A stretch of DNA of 64,000 nucleotides from Saprospiraceae bacterium (GCA_016713025.1 JADJPZ010000004.1:3038001-3102000); one strand, 5' to 3'. Positions 36,791-46,727 are shown, counted from the first letter of the stretch. The notes: generated by a model from the sequence alone, not told the origin. Translations and numbers: made by a program.

Positions 36791-37993
36791 TCAGGCGATC
36801 ATCTTTCTGACCAGATCAGCCGCTTCCTGCAGTTGAATGGCTGAATGTACTTCCAATCCACTATTGTCAATCAACTCTTTTGCGATATCAGCATTAGTTC
36901 CCTGGAGTCTGACTATGATCGGAACAGTGATATTGCCCATATTTTTATATGCATCAACTACGCCTTGAGCTACGCGATCACACCTGACTATACCACCAAA
37001 AATATTGATCAGGATGGCCTTGACACTAGGGTCTTTAAGTATAAGTCTGAAAGCTTGCTCCACTCTTGCGGCATCTGCAGTGCCTCCAACGTCGAGGAAA
37101 TTGGCAGGTGATCCACCTGATAGCTTGATGATATCCATTGTAGCCATGGCAAGACCGGCACCATTGACCATACAACCTACATTACCATCGAGGTTTACAT
37201 AATTAAGTCCGTAGCTTTTAGCTTCTACTTCAGTTGGGTCCTCTTCCCCAATATCTCTCATGGCTTCCAGTTCCGGATGACGGAAAAGTCCGTTATCGTC
37301 AAGTGTCACCTTACAATCTACGGCAATAATCCTGTCATCTCCTGTTTTCAGACAAGGATTGATTTCGAAAAGTGAAGCATCAGAACCGATAAAAGCTTTG
37401 TACAAATTTCCTATAAACTTTAGAAAATCTTTATATGCATTGCCGGAAAGTCCGAGATTAAAGGCAATGTTTCTTTTTTGGAAGTCTCTGAGACCCACCA
37501 ACGGATCTATATATTCCTTATGTACAAGATGAGGTGTGTTTTCCGCCACTTCTTCTATATTCATCCCTCCTTCAGTGGAGTAAACGATCACATTTCTTTT
37601 TTTCTCCCTGTCCATAAGGATTGAAACATAATATTCTTTGCATGCTTCGAAGTCAGGGGCATAACAATCTTCAGCTATGAGTACTTTACGTACCAGTTTG
37701 CCTTCGCCTTCCATACCACCGGGTGTCTGTGGGGTTTTCAACATCATACCAAGGATATTGCTTGCATGCTGTTTAAGATCATCCATGTTTTTGGCGAGTT
37801 TTACACCGCCTCCTTTGCCCCTACCACCAGCATGAATTTGTGCTTTTACCACACAATACTCTGTACCTGTTTCGTTTTGAAGTCTTTCGTATCCTGCTAC
37901 AGCCTCTTCAACTGTTTGAGCAACTATTCCTCTTTGGATAGCAACACCATAAGATGCCAGCATTTCTTTTCCCTGATATTCGTGTAAGTTCAT
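36791..37993 (-). CDS. sucC: Succinyl-CoA synthetase beta subunit
   Basis: A 400-residue ATP-grasp subunit that, with the alpha subunit, makes ATP or GTP from succinyl-CoA in the TCA cycle. Motifs: MNLHEYQGKEMLASYGV at the start, VVKAQIHAGGRGKGGGVKLA (nucleotide site), LFEINPCLKTGDDRIIAVDCKV (metal site), GCMVNGAGLAMATMDIIKLS and NIFGGIVRCDRVAQGV near the end. The alpha subunit gene sucD is not adjacent, as in many Bacteroidota. A promoter with a very short leader lies just upstream. Confidence 0.97.
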   Translation of the reverse strand: MNLHEYQGKEMLASYGVAIQRGIVAQTVEEAVAGYERLQNETGTEYCVVKAQIHAGGRGKGGGVKLAKNMDDLKQHASNILGMMLKTPQTPGGMEGEGKLVRKVLIAEDCYAPDFEACKEYYVSILMDREKKRNVIVYSTEGGMNIEEVAENTPHLVHKEYIDPLVGLRDFQKRNIAFNLGLSGNAYKDFLKFIGNLYKAFIGSDASLFEINPCLKTGDDRIIAVDCKVTLDDNGLFRHPELEAMRDIGEEDPTEVEAKSYGLNYVNLDGNVGCMVNGAGLAMATMDIIKLSGGSPANFLDVGGTADAARVEQAFRLILKDPSVKAILINIFGGIVRCDRVAQGVVDAYKNMGNITVPIIVRLQGTNADIAKELIDNSGLEVHSAIQLQEAADLVRKMIA

Positions 37994-38012
37994 ACTATAA
38001 TTTGGTTTGCCG

Positions 38013-38043
38013 CAAAAATAAAGTTTAATTATCTATTACCCAA
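38013..38043 (-). promoter_or_regulatory. sucC promoter
   Basis: On the minus strand TTG (38043-38041) and TATTTTTG (38020-38013) are separated by 20 bp, fitting the Bacteroidota -33/-7 pattern. The sucC ATG follows about 20 bp further, so the leader is very short. Confidence 0.5.
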
Positions 38044-38155
38044 CAGAGCATCGATAAATATGGTAAAAAGAAAGATGATTGTGCAATTATTCTGGTATTA
38101 CTTAAAATTTATCCAATAATTAAAACTAGGGTAAATCAAATAAATTAAAATAATA

Positions 38156-38163
38156 TACTTTTG
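38156..38163 (+). promoter_or_regulatory. -7 element of the WG-repeat gene
   Basis: TACTTTTG matches TAnnTTTG and lies 22 bp upstream of the GTG start at 38185, which supports that start. Confidence 0.5.
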
Positions 38164-38184
38164 CTGTACAATTAAATTGGTAAG

Positions 38185-40141
38185 GTGAAAAAGGAAAGGA
38201 TAACCATTTTCGTTTATTTGTTAATCTGTTTTATTGGTTTTAATAAAATAATTTCACAATCATCTGAAGTGTTTTTATATGAGACAGAAAATAACGGATA
38301 TACTTATGTTGATAAAAATTTTCGACCTTTGATTAAAAGAACTTTTAAATTTGCAGGTAGATTCTTTGAGGATTTAGCAGTGGCTTCTCAGAATGGATAT
38401 GTCGGCTATATAAATAAAAAAGGTCAATTTGTAATAAAACCTGAATTTGAATATGCCAATCCCTTTCATCATGGAGTTGCTCAAGTTTGGAAAAATGGAA
38501 AGCCATACCTTATAAATAAGAAAGGTAAAATTTTATTTGAACATAATTATCTTTTTTTTCATCATGCCAACATTGAATCTTTTGAGCCCATTTTTGTGGT
38601 TTCAACGCAATCATATAAATATGGAGTGATAGATAAGAATGGAAAAATCATTATTGACACTATATGTGATAAAATCAGGAAATTTAGAGATGGACTTACT
38701 GTTGTCAATGATAATGTTGTAATGAATCATAAAGGAAAAACAATTATACAATCCAGCAAATATTCGTGTATAGGAGATTTTCATTGCGGTAGAGCTTTTG
38801 TGAAACAGGAGGAATGGGGTGATTCATTGGTGGGGTACATTGACAAAAGAGGAACTATCCTTTTTAAAAAAGAAGTTAAATATCAATTTTATACTAATTG
38901 TTATTATAATAATTATTCTGATGATTTATTAGTATTAGAAACTAAAGATGGTTTTTATACTCTTTTTGATAAAAATGGAAAAGAAATCTATAAGAGTACT
39001 GAAGAAATTGTTTTGTTAAGAAGTGGTTACGCTGCCATTAAGGATTCAATTTATATGAGGATTATTGATGATTATGATTATAAAGGTATTTATAATATAA
39101 TTAATAAAACAGGAGATTTAGTTTGCTATGATGCGGAAGATGTACTTGTTCAGGACAATAAATTACTTTTCGTGGAGGGTAATAAACTTAAAGACAAGCA
39201 TGGAGTTATCAATAAAATGAAAAACTTACACACCAGTACTTCGTCAAAAGACTATTTTAGATGTAGGGAATATTTTATTCATAAGAATATTTTTTACATT
39301 GGTAAAAGAGAATCGGGAGATTATATAAAATGGTATTCACAAAATTCTAAATTTGATCAAGACTCACTACCTGATCTATACTATAATTGACCCACTAGGG
39401 TTTAAAAATGGATTATTATTTGTTGTTTTTGATATTGAAACCGAATCAGGGATGTGCTGGGGTTATTTAGATGAGCAAGGAAAAGTTGTATATAGAAACA
39501 GAAATGCTGGCTATTATCAGAAAGGAGTTAAAGAAAATATAAATTATCAGCAAACAACATATAATTATGAATTAAAAAAATTTGATTTAAAAAAGGACGT
39601 TAACAAAGGAAAAATTTCTTTGCTTATTGATACTACTCTTTACTTTATTCCTTATAACAACAATGGTAATGTATATAATCGAATTTGCCACAAAGTAAAT
39701 ATAATAAATGAAAATCTTGATACATTATATTTAGATCAGCATTATGATAAGCAAATAATAATACAAGCTAAGGATAGAATTGGAATTTGGAGGGAAATTT
39801 TTGATTATCCTCATGATCTTTATCCCGAATTACGTCCAATGAAGGTTAATAAATTGCCCCATCGGCAGTTTTGGGAATTTACAATTCCTAGCTACTCAGG
39901 AGGATTTAAAACAAAATTAAGAATTGTTTTCCGATACCAGAATGTTTACGATTTTGAGCATTGGTTTTGGAATGATGAAAGATCGCCTATTTTTTCAGGT
40001 GATGTGATTGAAGTATATAGCAATGAGATTGATTGTGAAATCAATGCATCACAATTTGTTCAGAAATATCAACAATTATTTGGCCAGGATTTTTATTTTA
40101 ATAAGCGTTGGAGATTTGGCGATACTATAATAATTGAATAA
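38185..40141 (+). pseudogene. WG-repeat (KWG) secreted protein, one frameshift
   Basis: A GTG start gives a signal peptide (MKKERITIFVYLLICFIGFN). The body is a series of WG repeats: GYVGYINKKGQFVIKPEFEY, YKYGVIDKNGKIIIDT, SLVGYIDKRGTILF, FYTLFDKNGKEIY and, in the second frame, CWGYLDEQGKVVYRN. The first frame stops at 39388-39390 and the second begins within 39353-39387. Removing one T in TACTATAATT joins them as a ~650-residue protein (PDLYIIDPLGFKNG). WG proteins are of unknown function and often surface-exposed. The gene is more AT-rich than its neighbours. An IS701-type element lies 20 bp beyond the end. Confidence 0.75.
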
Positions 40142-40163
40142 AATACTATTAATTAAAGTTTAA

Positions 40164-41710
40164 TTCTACTTTGTTAAATTTAATAATCAGATAATCAGTA
40201 TATTGTAAATATTTTGTATATTTGTATTGTTGTTTTTTACCTGTCAAATATTCCTTACCTTTAGGAACGGCAGTAACAAAAACGACTTTTTTAAGAACAC
40301 AAAAAACACCCTTTATGAAATTTTTCAGGTCGTCAAGGATGGCGATCTATTGTCGCATGTCATTGATTATCAATCTGTTTTCAAATTAAAGACCATTGAC
40401 CTTTGCGAAAATTCCGTCAAATATCTTGAAGGTTTGTTCTGTGCAGAACGTTCCAAACGCAATATCGAACGAATGGTGGAGAAGTCAAAAGCGCACTATC
40501 AATCTCAACAACACTTTATCACAGACTCACCCTGGAGTGCTTCGCAACTCATGATGGACGTTGCTAAAAAAGTAAATTCAGATTTAGGAGATACAAAGCT
40601 TCAAGCTTTAAACATTGATGAAAATAGTAATAAAAAATCAGGTAAACACTCTGTTGGAGTTTCCAGACAATACAATGGAAATGAGGGTAAGATCGAAAAT
40701 TCACAAACGGGAGTATTTGCTTCTTTAGGTAGTGGAGAAAAAGTAAGTTTGGTTAATGCTCGTTTATATCTTCCAAAGGAGTGGACAGATGATGAGAAAA
40801 GATGCATTAAGGCAGGTGTGCCAAAGAAAGACATTAAATATGCTACTAAGGTGCAACTTGCCATAGATCTGATTGAAGAATTGGACAACAATGGGATAGA
40901 ATACGGATGGATAGGCGCAGATTCGCTGTATGGTCAGGGGTATGAATTTGCAAATACACTTGACAAAAAGGAAAGAAGTTTGTACTTGACGTAAAAACGA
41001 ATCAACATATTTACCTTACAGAACCGGAAGTGTTGGTTGAAAAGCGAGTGACAAAAAAGGGTAAACAGATCGTTAAATTAACCAATGAACAAAAGTCAGT
41101 AAAAGTAGAAGATTACTATAAAACATTGATTAAGAATGATTTCACCCAAGTAGAATGGCGCAAAGGTACGAAAGGTTGGCTCAAAGCCTTGTTCCATATC
41201 CAAACAGTATGGGTCTGGGATACTAAATCGGAAAAACCTCAGAAAAGGACACTGATCATAAGAAAGGATAGTAACAAAATAAAATTCTCGTTGAGTAACT
41301 TTACAATAGAGGAAAAAAGCATTGAAGAATTAGCTTACATGCAAGGTCAGAGATATTGGATTGAGCGATCGTTTCAAGATAATATAGGAGAGTTAGGAAT
41401 GGCCGACTATCAGGTGAGAAAATACAATTCATGGTATCACCACATGGCATTAGTGATGATGGCCATGCATTTTATTCTCAAAAAGCGGCAGGGAAAAAAG
41501 GAAGGAATACCACTACTATCAGCAAGAGATGTCAGGCTGCAGACTATTGCTTTACTCCTGTCTCAAGGTGTAAGCATGGAAGATGAAATAATACAGATGC
41601 TCCACAGGCACATACAGCGAGAAAAGGATATTCAACGGCACTTTAAAAATAATCAAACTGATAACCTGTATGAAGATTTTCCTGATAATTCCTAAGTTGA
41701 CAAAGTAGAA
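40164..41710 (+). mobile_element. IS701-family insertion sequence with TTAA target duplication
   Basis: Terminal inverted repeats TTCTACTTTGT (from 40164) and ACAAAGTAGAA (to 41710) are flanked by TTAA on both sides (40160-40163 and 41711-41714). A 4-bp YTAR-type duplication is standard for IS701. The element is 1,547 bp and holds one broken transposase gene. Confidence 0.85.
40227..41695 (+). pseudogene. IS701-family DDE transposase, one frameshift
   Basis: The first frame (40227-40994) has family blocks NIERMVEKSKAHYQSQQHF, LNIDENSNKKSGKHSVGVSR with the first catalytic Asp, ARLYLPKEWTDD and YGWIGADSLYGQG with the second Asp. The second frame continues from about 40970 with KKFVLDVKTNQHIYLTEPE and contains GQRYWIERSFQDNIGELGM, which carries the catalytic Glu. 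The frames join around the GACAAAAAGG run near 40965-40975. No ATG opens the first frame (TTG at 40227). The break would make the copy inactive unless it is a sequencing error. Confidence 0.85.
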
Positions 41711-41886
41711 TTAATAGGTTTAAAATAAGATAATGCACAATAGAAATTTTCTTAGTTATTTAGCACTGGATTTGTCGGAATGGCGCCAATCAGTTAGTTC
41801 TATCACATTATAAAAGAGAATACCACAAAAACATTTGGCAGTATCGCAACTAATTACTAACTTAATGCGTTAATAATAAAAAAAGT

Positions 41887-42171
41887 TTGATAAATAGTTT
41901 TGCAGACAAGGAAACGGAAAAGATTTGGGAAGGCGAAAAGTCAAAAGTATTGCCAACCGAAATCCAACAAGTAGCTCGTAGAAAGCTTAGGATGATCAAT
42001 AACGCAGAAAACTTCAATGATCTAAGAATTCCACCAGCAAACCGCTTAAAAAAACTCAAAGGTGAACTATCAGACTTTTATAGCATTCGAATCAATGATC
42101 AGTGGAGAATCATATTTAATTGGGAAAGTAATAACGCTAAAAACGTTCAAATAACAGATTATCATGAGTAA
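41887..42171 (+). CDS. higB: HigB-type toxin (RelE superfamily mRNA interferase)
   Basis: A 94-residue RelE-fold toxin of the HigB group. Typical features are SFADKETEKIWEGEKS near the N-terminus, QVARRKLRMINNAENFNDLR and LSDFYSIRINDQWRIIFNWE. HigB toxins cleave mRNA on the ribosome and are held inactive by HigA. The start is TTG at 41887. No ATG fits. The gene overlaps higA by 8 bp in the toxin-first order characteristic of higBA. It lies ~170 bp from an IS701 element, so the pair may have arrived by transfer. Confidence 0.9.
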   Translation: MINSFADKETEKIWEGEKSKVLPTEIQQVARRKLRMINNAENFNDLRIPPANRLKKLKGELSDFYSIRINDQWRIIFNWESNNAKNVQITDYHE

Positions 42172-42469
42172 GTTAAACAATATACATCCAGGTGAAATTC
42201 TTGAAGAAGAATTCCTTAAACCAATGGGCATTACAGCTTATAAACTATCTCAAGCCATCGGTGTACCACAAACAAGAACAAGCCAAATCCTAAAAGGTCG
42301 AAGAAGGATAACAGCCGACACTGCCTTAAGACTTTCAAAGTTCTTTGGAACTTCATCCAAATTTTGGCTTGGACTTCAAAACGACTTCGATATTGAAGAA
42401 GAAATGCAAATAATCAACAAGGAATTGGAACAAATCGAAACAAAAAACGTGATAGAACAAGGGCTATGA
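42164..42469 (+). CDS. higA: HigA-type antitoxin (XRE family helix-turn-helix)
   Basis: A 101-residue antitoxin with an XRE-type helix-turn-helix (HPGEILEEEFLKPMGITAYK, VPQTRTSQILKGRRRITADT, RLSKFFGTSSKFWLGLQNDF). HigA binds HigB and represses its own promoter. Overlap of 8 bp with higB fits coupled translation. It is followed by ~120 bp of spacer and then the convergent ABC ATPase gene. Confidence 0.93.
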   Translation: MSKLNNIHPGEILEEEFLKPMGITAYKLSQAIGVPQTRTSQILKGRRRITADTALRLSKFFGTSSKFWLGLQNDFDIEEEMQIINKELEQIETKNVIEQGL

Positions 42470-42593
42470 TGATAGATTCGCTATCGCTTCATCCATCCCA
42501 TAGCCTTGGACGTTTAATATTTTTTTTTATTTGATTGATCAAACAGAAAAATCAAAATTGTTGTTTTGATACTATATAAAAAGAAAATTCCAA

Positions 42594-43322
42594 TCAAATC
42601 CCTTTGACCTTATAGTGATGGTTTGGATCATCGACACTGATGATATTGGTATTTAAATAGTCTGTCTCTACCAGTCCATCCCTCAATCGGACGATTCGAT
42701 GGGCATGATCAGCGATATCAGGCTCGTGAGTCACTATGATGACCGTATTTCCAGCCTGATGGATACGTTCAAATATTCCCATGATCTCTACGGAAGTTTT
42801 TGTATCCAGGTTACCTGTCGGTTCGTCAGCGAGTATGATAGCCGGGTCATTGACCAAAGCCCGGGCGATGGCGACTCTTTGTCTCTGACCGCCTGAAAGT
42901 TCATTGGGCTTATGCATCATCCTGTCACTGAGGCCAACTTTACCTAATGCTTCTTCGGCTTTTTCTATTCTTTTTTCTTTACTAAAACCTGCATAAACCA
43001 GAGGCAATGCTACGTTATCAAGAGCAGAAAGTCTAGGGAGTAAGTTGAATGTCTGAAATACAAAACCTATCTGCTTGTTTCTCACCTCTGCGAGATCGCT
43101 GTCTGACATGAGACTGACATCTATATCATTGAGGATATATTTTCCGGAAGTTGGACTGTCGAGACAACCTAATATGTTCATCAGCGTGGATTTTCCTGAA
43201 CCGGATGGCCCCATAAGTGCTACGTACTCATTTTTACTGATAGTGAGTGATATACTTTTTAAAGCATTTATGATTTCATCACCCATTTTGTAGGATTTTG
43301 AAATTTTTTCGAGCGTGATCAT
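42594..43322 (-). CDS. ABC transporter ATP-binding protein (MacB/LolD type)
   Basis: About 242 residues from the ATG at 43322 (MITLEKISKSYKM). An ATG 12 bp upstream is also possible. It has all ATPase motifs: Walker A GPSGSGKSTLM, Q-loop FVFQTFNLLPRLSALDNV, signature LSGGQRQRVAIARAL, Walker B ILADEPTGNLD and H-loop IIVTHEPDIADHA. The sequence fits the MacB/LolD/FtsE group that powers export or lipoprotein release. No permease is adjacent, so the partner is elsewhere. Confidence 0.93.
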   Translation of the reverse strand: MITLEKISKSYKMGDEIINALKSISLTISKNEYVALMGPSGSGKSTLMNILGCLDSPTSGKYILNDIDVSLMSDSDLAEVRNKQIGFVFQTFNLLPRLSALDNVALPLVYAGFSKEKRIEKAEEALGKVGLSDRMMHKPNELSGGQRQRVAIARALVNDPAIILADEPTGNLDTKTSVEIMGIFERIHQAGNTVIIVTHEPDIADHAHRIVRLRDGLVETDYLNTNIISVDDPNHHYKVKGI

Positions 43323-43551
43323 TTTTTCAACCATGGCACCGTCAGTATATGATTAATTATTTTAAAAATTCAGACCGCTAAGATAAGTCCAATAATGTTA
43401 TCAGCTACTTTTTTTTAGACAACATAGAGTTTTCACTCGTCAAAATGCCAAAATTTGAATCTAATCACTACTTTTGGAGGTTTTTACTGATAATCGGGTT
43501 ATTCTCGAAATCAAGCAAAATAAATCGTATAAATCTGAGAATTTTAAGTTC

Positions 43552-44184
43552 ATGAGCAATCTCAAACACATAGCCGTAGCAGGCAATATCGGAGCGGGTA
43601 AGACTACGTTGACTGAAATGCTTGCAAAACATTATGGATGGGAAGTTCAATTTGAAGATACCACTACCAATCCTTATCTCAGTGATTTTTATGAAGACAT
43701 GAACCGATGGTCATTTAATCTCCAGATATATTTTTTAAATAGCAGATATCAGCAGGTGCTAGATATACGGAACGGCTTAAAAACGGTGGTGCAGGATAGA
43801 ACTATATATGAAGACGCAAATATTTTTGCTCCAAACCTCCACGATATGCAGCTCATGTCATCACGTGATTTTGCCAACTATATTGAGCTTTTCAGGTTGA
43901 TGTCATCACAGGTGGAACCACCTGATTTGCTTATTTATCTTAGATCAGGCATTCCTAAATTGGTACACCATATACATACCCGGGGTCGCGATTATGAGGG
44001 TAATATGAGCCTTGATTATCTCAAAAAGCTCAATGAACGATATGAAAAATGGATAGGAGGCTATACCTTGGGCAATCTACTGGTCATCAATAATGATAAT
44101 CTGGATTTTAAAAATAATCCTGAAGACTTTGGATTAATCATAGAGAAGGTGGAAGCCGAAATTCATGGTCTGTTTACAAAATAA
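43552..44184 (+). CDS. Deoxynucleoside kinase
   Basis: 210 residues from the ATG at 43552 (MSNLKHIAVAGNIGAGKTTLT). An upstream TTG at 43474 adds a tail without family features. It phosphorylates deoxynucleosides using ATP in nucleotide salvage, most like the deoxyadenosine/deoxyguanosine kinases of Bacteroidota. P-loop GNIGAGKTT, the VQDRTIYEDANIFAPNL block with the catalytic ERS-like EDR motif replaced by DRT, and IYLRSGIPKLVHHIHTRGRD (lid) are visible. It ends 33 bp before the YggS-type gene and probably shares its message. Confidence 0.9.
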   Translation: MSNLKHIAVAGNIGAGKTTLTEMLAKHYGWEVQFEDTTTNPYLSDFYEDMNRWSFNLQIYFLNSRYQQVLDIRNGLKTVVQDRTIYEDANIFAPNLHDMQLMSSRDFANYIELFRLMSSQVEPPDLLIYLRSGIPKLVHHIHTRGRDYEGNMSLDYLKKLNERYEKWIGGYTLGNLLVINNDNLDFKNNPEDFGLIIEKVEAEIHGLFTK

Positions 44185-44217
44185 ATCTGGTGCCATCTGA
44201 AAAGTTAGAAAAAACAA

Positions 44218-44871
44218 ATGTATCAGGAGATTGTCAATCTTACCAACAAACATCATGTAACACTTGTAGCTGTTTCAAAAACCAAACCTATTGAAGAGAT
44301 TGTAAAGTTATATGATCAGGGACAAAGGATATTTGGAGAAAACAAAGTGCAGGAGCTTGTACCCAAATATGAGGTGCTGCCCAAAGATATTAAATGGCAT
44401 CTCATAGGACATCTGCAATCCAATAAGGTAAAGTATATTGCTCCTTTTGTGGCCATGATAGAATCAGTGGATAGCTTTGACCTCCTCAAAATAATTGATA
44501 AAGAGGCCCTTAAAAATAAAAGGATGATTCAGGTTTTGCTCCAGTTTCACATTGCCACAGAAGAGACAAAATTTGGCCTGGATATATCAGAAGCAAAAGA
44601 CATGCTTGAGATACTAAAAACCAATCCTTTGTCAGGTGTGGAAATAAGGGGTGTGATGGGTATGGCATCATTTACTGACGAGATCGATCAGGTGAGAAGA
44701 GAATTCAAAAGCTTAAAGGATATATTCACTTTGTTGAAAAAGGAATATTTTCCAACCAACAGTGCATTTTGTGAGATATCTATGGGCATGTCCGGCGACT
44801 ATAAAGAAGCTATTGCTGAAGGTTCTACAATGGTAAGAATAGGTAGTGCTATTTTTGGTACAAGAAGTTGA
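44218..44871 (+). CDS. yggS: YggS-type pyridoxal-phosphate homeostasis protein
   Basis: A 217-residue PLP-binding protein of the YggS/PROSC family, which buffers pyridoxal phosphate and affects amino-acid levels without a known catalytic reaction. The PLP lysine lies in TLVAVSKTKPIEEI. Other family blocks are IFGENKVQELVPKY, KWHLIGHLQSNKVKYI, VRGVMGMASF-like EIRGVMGMASF and the end CEISMGMSGDYKEAIAEGST with TMVRIGSAIFG. It follows the deoxynucleoside kinase at 33 bp. Confidence 0.95.
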   Translation: MYQEIVNLTNKHHVTLVAVSKTKPIEEIVKLYDQGQRIFGENKVQELVPKYEVLPKDIKWHLIGHLQSNKVKYIAPFVAMIESVDSFDLLKIIDKEALKNKRMIQVLLQFHIATEETKFGLDISEAKDMLEILKTNPLSGVEIRGVMGMASFTDEIDQVRREFKSLKDIFTLLKKEYFPTNSAFCEISMGMSGDYKEAIAEGSTMVRIGSAIFGTRS

Positions 44872-44962
44872 AAATAGCGTTGTGCGGATGTTTATGGGTG
44901 TATCCCTAAATTGCACTATATTATATAATTTTTAAGTTTCCAATTTAGTGGATTATCCTATT

Positions 44963-45066
44963 AGTTAAGAGTTAAAGGGTGGGACGTCTCAAGCGTAGCT
45001 TGACAGGCTCTTAAGGGAATGAGGGTTATTGGGAAGGTAATTTGGCTTTTCTTACCCCTGCCCCCT
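44963..45066 (+). repeat. Dispersed repeat, left half, interrupted by the IS110 element
   Basis: Runs from TTAGTTAAGAGTTAAAGGG through GTCTCAAGCGTAGCTTGACA and GGTAATTTGGCTTTTCTTAC to CCCCTGCCCCCT, then stops at the CT dinucleotide 45065-45066. It is collinear with 15868-15969. The remaining half resumes at 46728. Confidence 0.85.
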
Positions 45067-45120
45067 TATATGTTTGCATTTTAAAAATTAATGGTTTCAA
45101 GATAAACAAATAATTTATAA

Positions 45121-45250
45121 CTTGGCGGTTGAAGGGGAACACCCCTTGATACTTAGATATCGTCCTTTAGTGTCCCTTTCGCCAAGCTTAATCATGAGGT
45201 ATAACTTGATACATTGATATCGTATAACATAAGGGAATGTAAGGCTTGAC
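45121..45250 (+). ncRNA. Predicted IS110 bridge RNA with target- and donor-binding loops
   Basis: Two stem-loops lie in tandem. The first has CTTGGCG (45121-45127) pairing with CGCCAAG (45180-45186). The second has AAGCTTA (45184-45190) pairing with TAAGGCTT (45240-45247). Each loop contains the same 19-nt segment with two changes, CTTGATACTTAGATATCGT (45145-45163) and CTTGATACATTGATATCGT (45205-45223), in which GATA pairs with TATC. Arms around them fit the recombination sites. GGTATAACT (45198-45206) equals the right end (46721-46729). ATAAG (45229-45233) complements CTTAT of the left end. CCTTTAG (45164-45170) complements the target CTAAAGG. CCCCT (45142-45146) equals the left target. This matches the IS621-type bridge RNA plan. 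Confidence 0.75.
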
Positions 45251-45283
45251 ACTTTTTTTAACACATTTTAAAGTAATTTATGT

Positions 45284-46669
45284 ATGAAAGTTGGATTTGG
45301 AGGACTGGACGCAAGTAAAGGTTATTGTGATTTCAGTTTAATTTCCAAGGGTAATGAATTTACCAATCGCAGGATGAATTTTATTGATAATCAATCCGGT
45401 CTTGATGAACTCAAAAAGTCTTATCACAGGCACTTTTGTCTATTGATAAAATTTATTTGGCTATTGAAAGTACCGGTGGGTATGAAAACAATTGGTATAA
45501 TCAATTGGTAAGTTTTGATAAGCGAATCATCATGTTCAGGATTAATCCGTTGCGGACACATCATGAGTCAAAAAAGAATATGCATCGCAATATTAATGAC
45601 GCCATCAGTAGTGAAATTATAGCTAGGCATGTATCTGAAAATTATGAGGAACTAGAGAAAGCCAAGCCTAGATCCTTACATTTTTATACTGCGAAACAGA
45701 TGCACAAAACTATACAAGGATTTATTAAACAAAAGACGAGAAATATCAACCAACTTGAGAAAGTAGTGTATAGTTGTATTCCTGGTCTTTTAACTTTTAG
45801 TAAAAATGGCATGCCAAAATACATGTATAAAGTACTTCAAAAGTATCCATCAAAGGCAAAGATATTAAATGCGAAAACAGCTTCATTGGCTAAAATCAAA
45901 GGGTTAACCATGGAGAAGGCTGAGGCCATCCAAAAAGCGGTGAAGCTAGATTCAGGGTCGGGTAATACGATACTTACTGAGCTGAATATTAAAACATTGG
46001 CCCAAACTATTAACTTATACTCCACCCAGATCAAAGAACTTCAATCAGAACTTGCTAAACACGGAGCCAACGACTTAGCGGATTTATTAGTCACAATTCC
46101 TGGTTGCGGCATCGAGTCAGCAGTGTCATTAAGCATAGAAATAGAAGATATAAATCGATTTAACAGTGCCGCATCACTTTGTTGCTATTTTGGAGTACAC
46201 CCAGAAAACCATACAAGTGGTGATATATCAAAGAAACCTAAAATGAGCAAAAAAAGGAAGTAGTTCATATAGGGGTACAATATACATGGTAGCTAAAAAT
46301 GCGATTATGTATGACCCTTATTTTAAAGAGGTATATTCAAATCAAAGAGCGAAAGGTAAGACCTATAACGATGCTTTAGGTGTAATAATGAACAAGTTAA
46401 CAAGAGTGATCTATGGTATGCTTACAAACAAAGAGGCATACGATTCATCAAAACCTAAAACACAAAAAAACAAACCAGTAGACGCAGATCAGCAAATAGA
46501 GAAGTTGGAAAAAGAAACCGCAGATTATAAGGCAGAGCTAGAAAAGATGCAAAACGCACCAGTTTCTCGAAGAGCAGAAAATAAAATAAAAAAGGCAATG
46601 GAAGAGTCTCAAAACTCAATTGAAGAGTTGCGCACGAGATCAAAACCATTACCAAGTGCAAACATATAA
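45284..46669 (+). pseudogene. IS110-family DEDD transposase, two frameshifts
   Basis: Three frames form one ~460-residue recombinase. The first (from ATG 45284) has GGLDASKGYCDFSL with the first Asp. The second (from about 45421) has IYLAIESTGGYENNWYNQL with the Glu and HRNINDAISSEIIARH with further acidic residues, then the helix-hairpin-helix and Tnp20 part VTIPGCGIESAVSLSIEIED and CYFGVHPENHTSGD. The third (to 46669) begins MVAKNAIMYDPYFKEVY and ends in a charged coiled coil (KLEKETADYKAELEKMQ). Breaks fall near the A5 run at about 45415 and the A7 run at about 46245. One base at each would restore the frame. Confidence 0.85.
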
Positions 46670-46727
46670 ATTTGTTTGAACTTGGTAATAAAAAACACCG
46701 CCAAATATTATAAAATCAACGGTATAA

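Noticed and set aside
32810..43322. ABC permease and MacB-type ATPase as one transporter
   Set aside because: They are 9 kb apart in unrelated contexts, and the MacB group pairs with a different permease type.
46240..46265. A7 run as programmed frameshift in the IS110 transposase
   Set aside because: The required change is +1, not the -1 slip favoured by A-runs, and IS110 transposases are normally a single frame.
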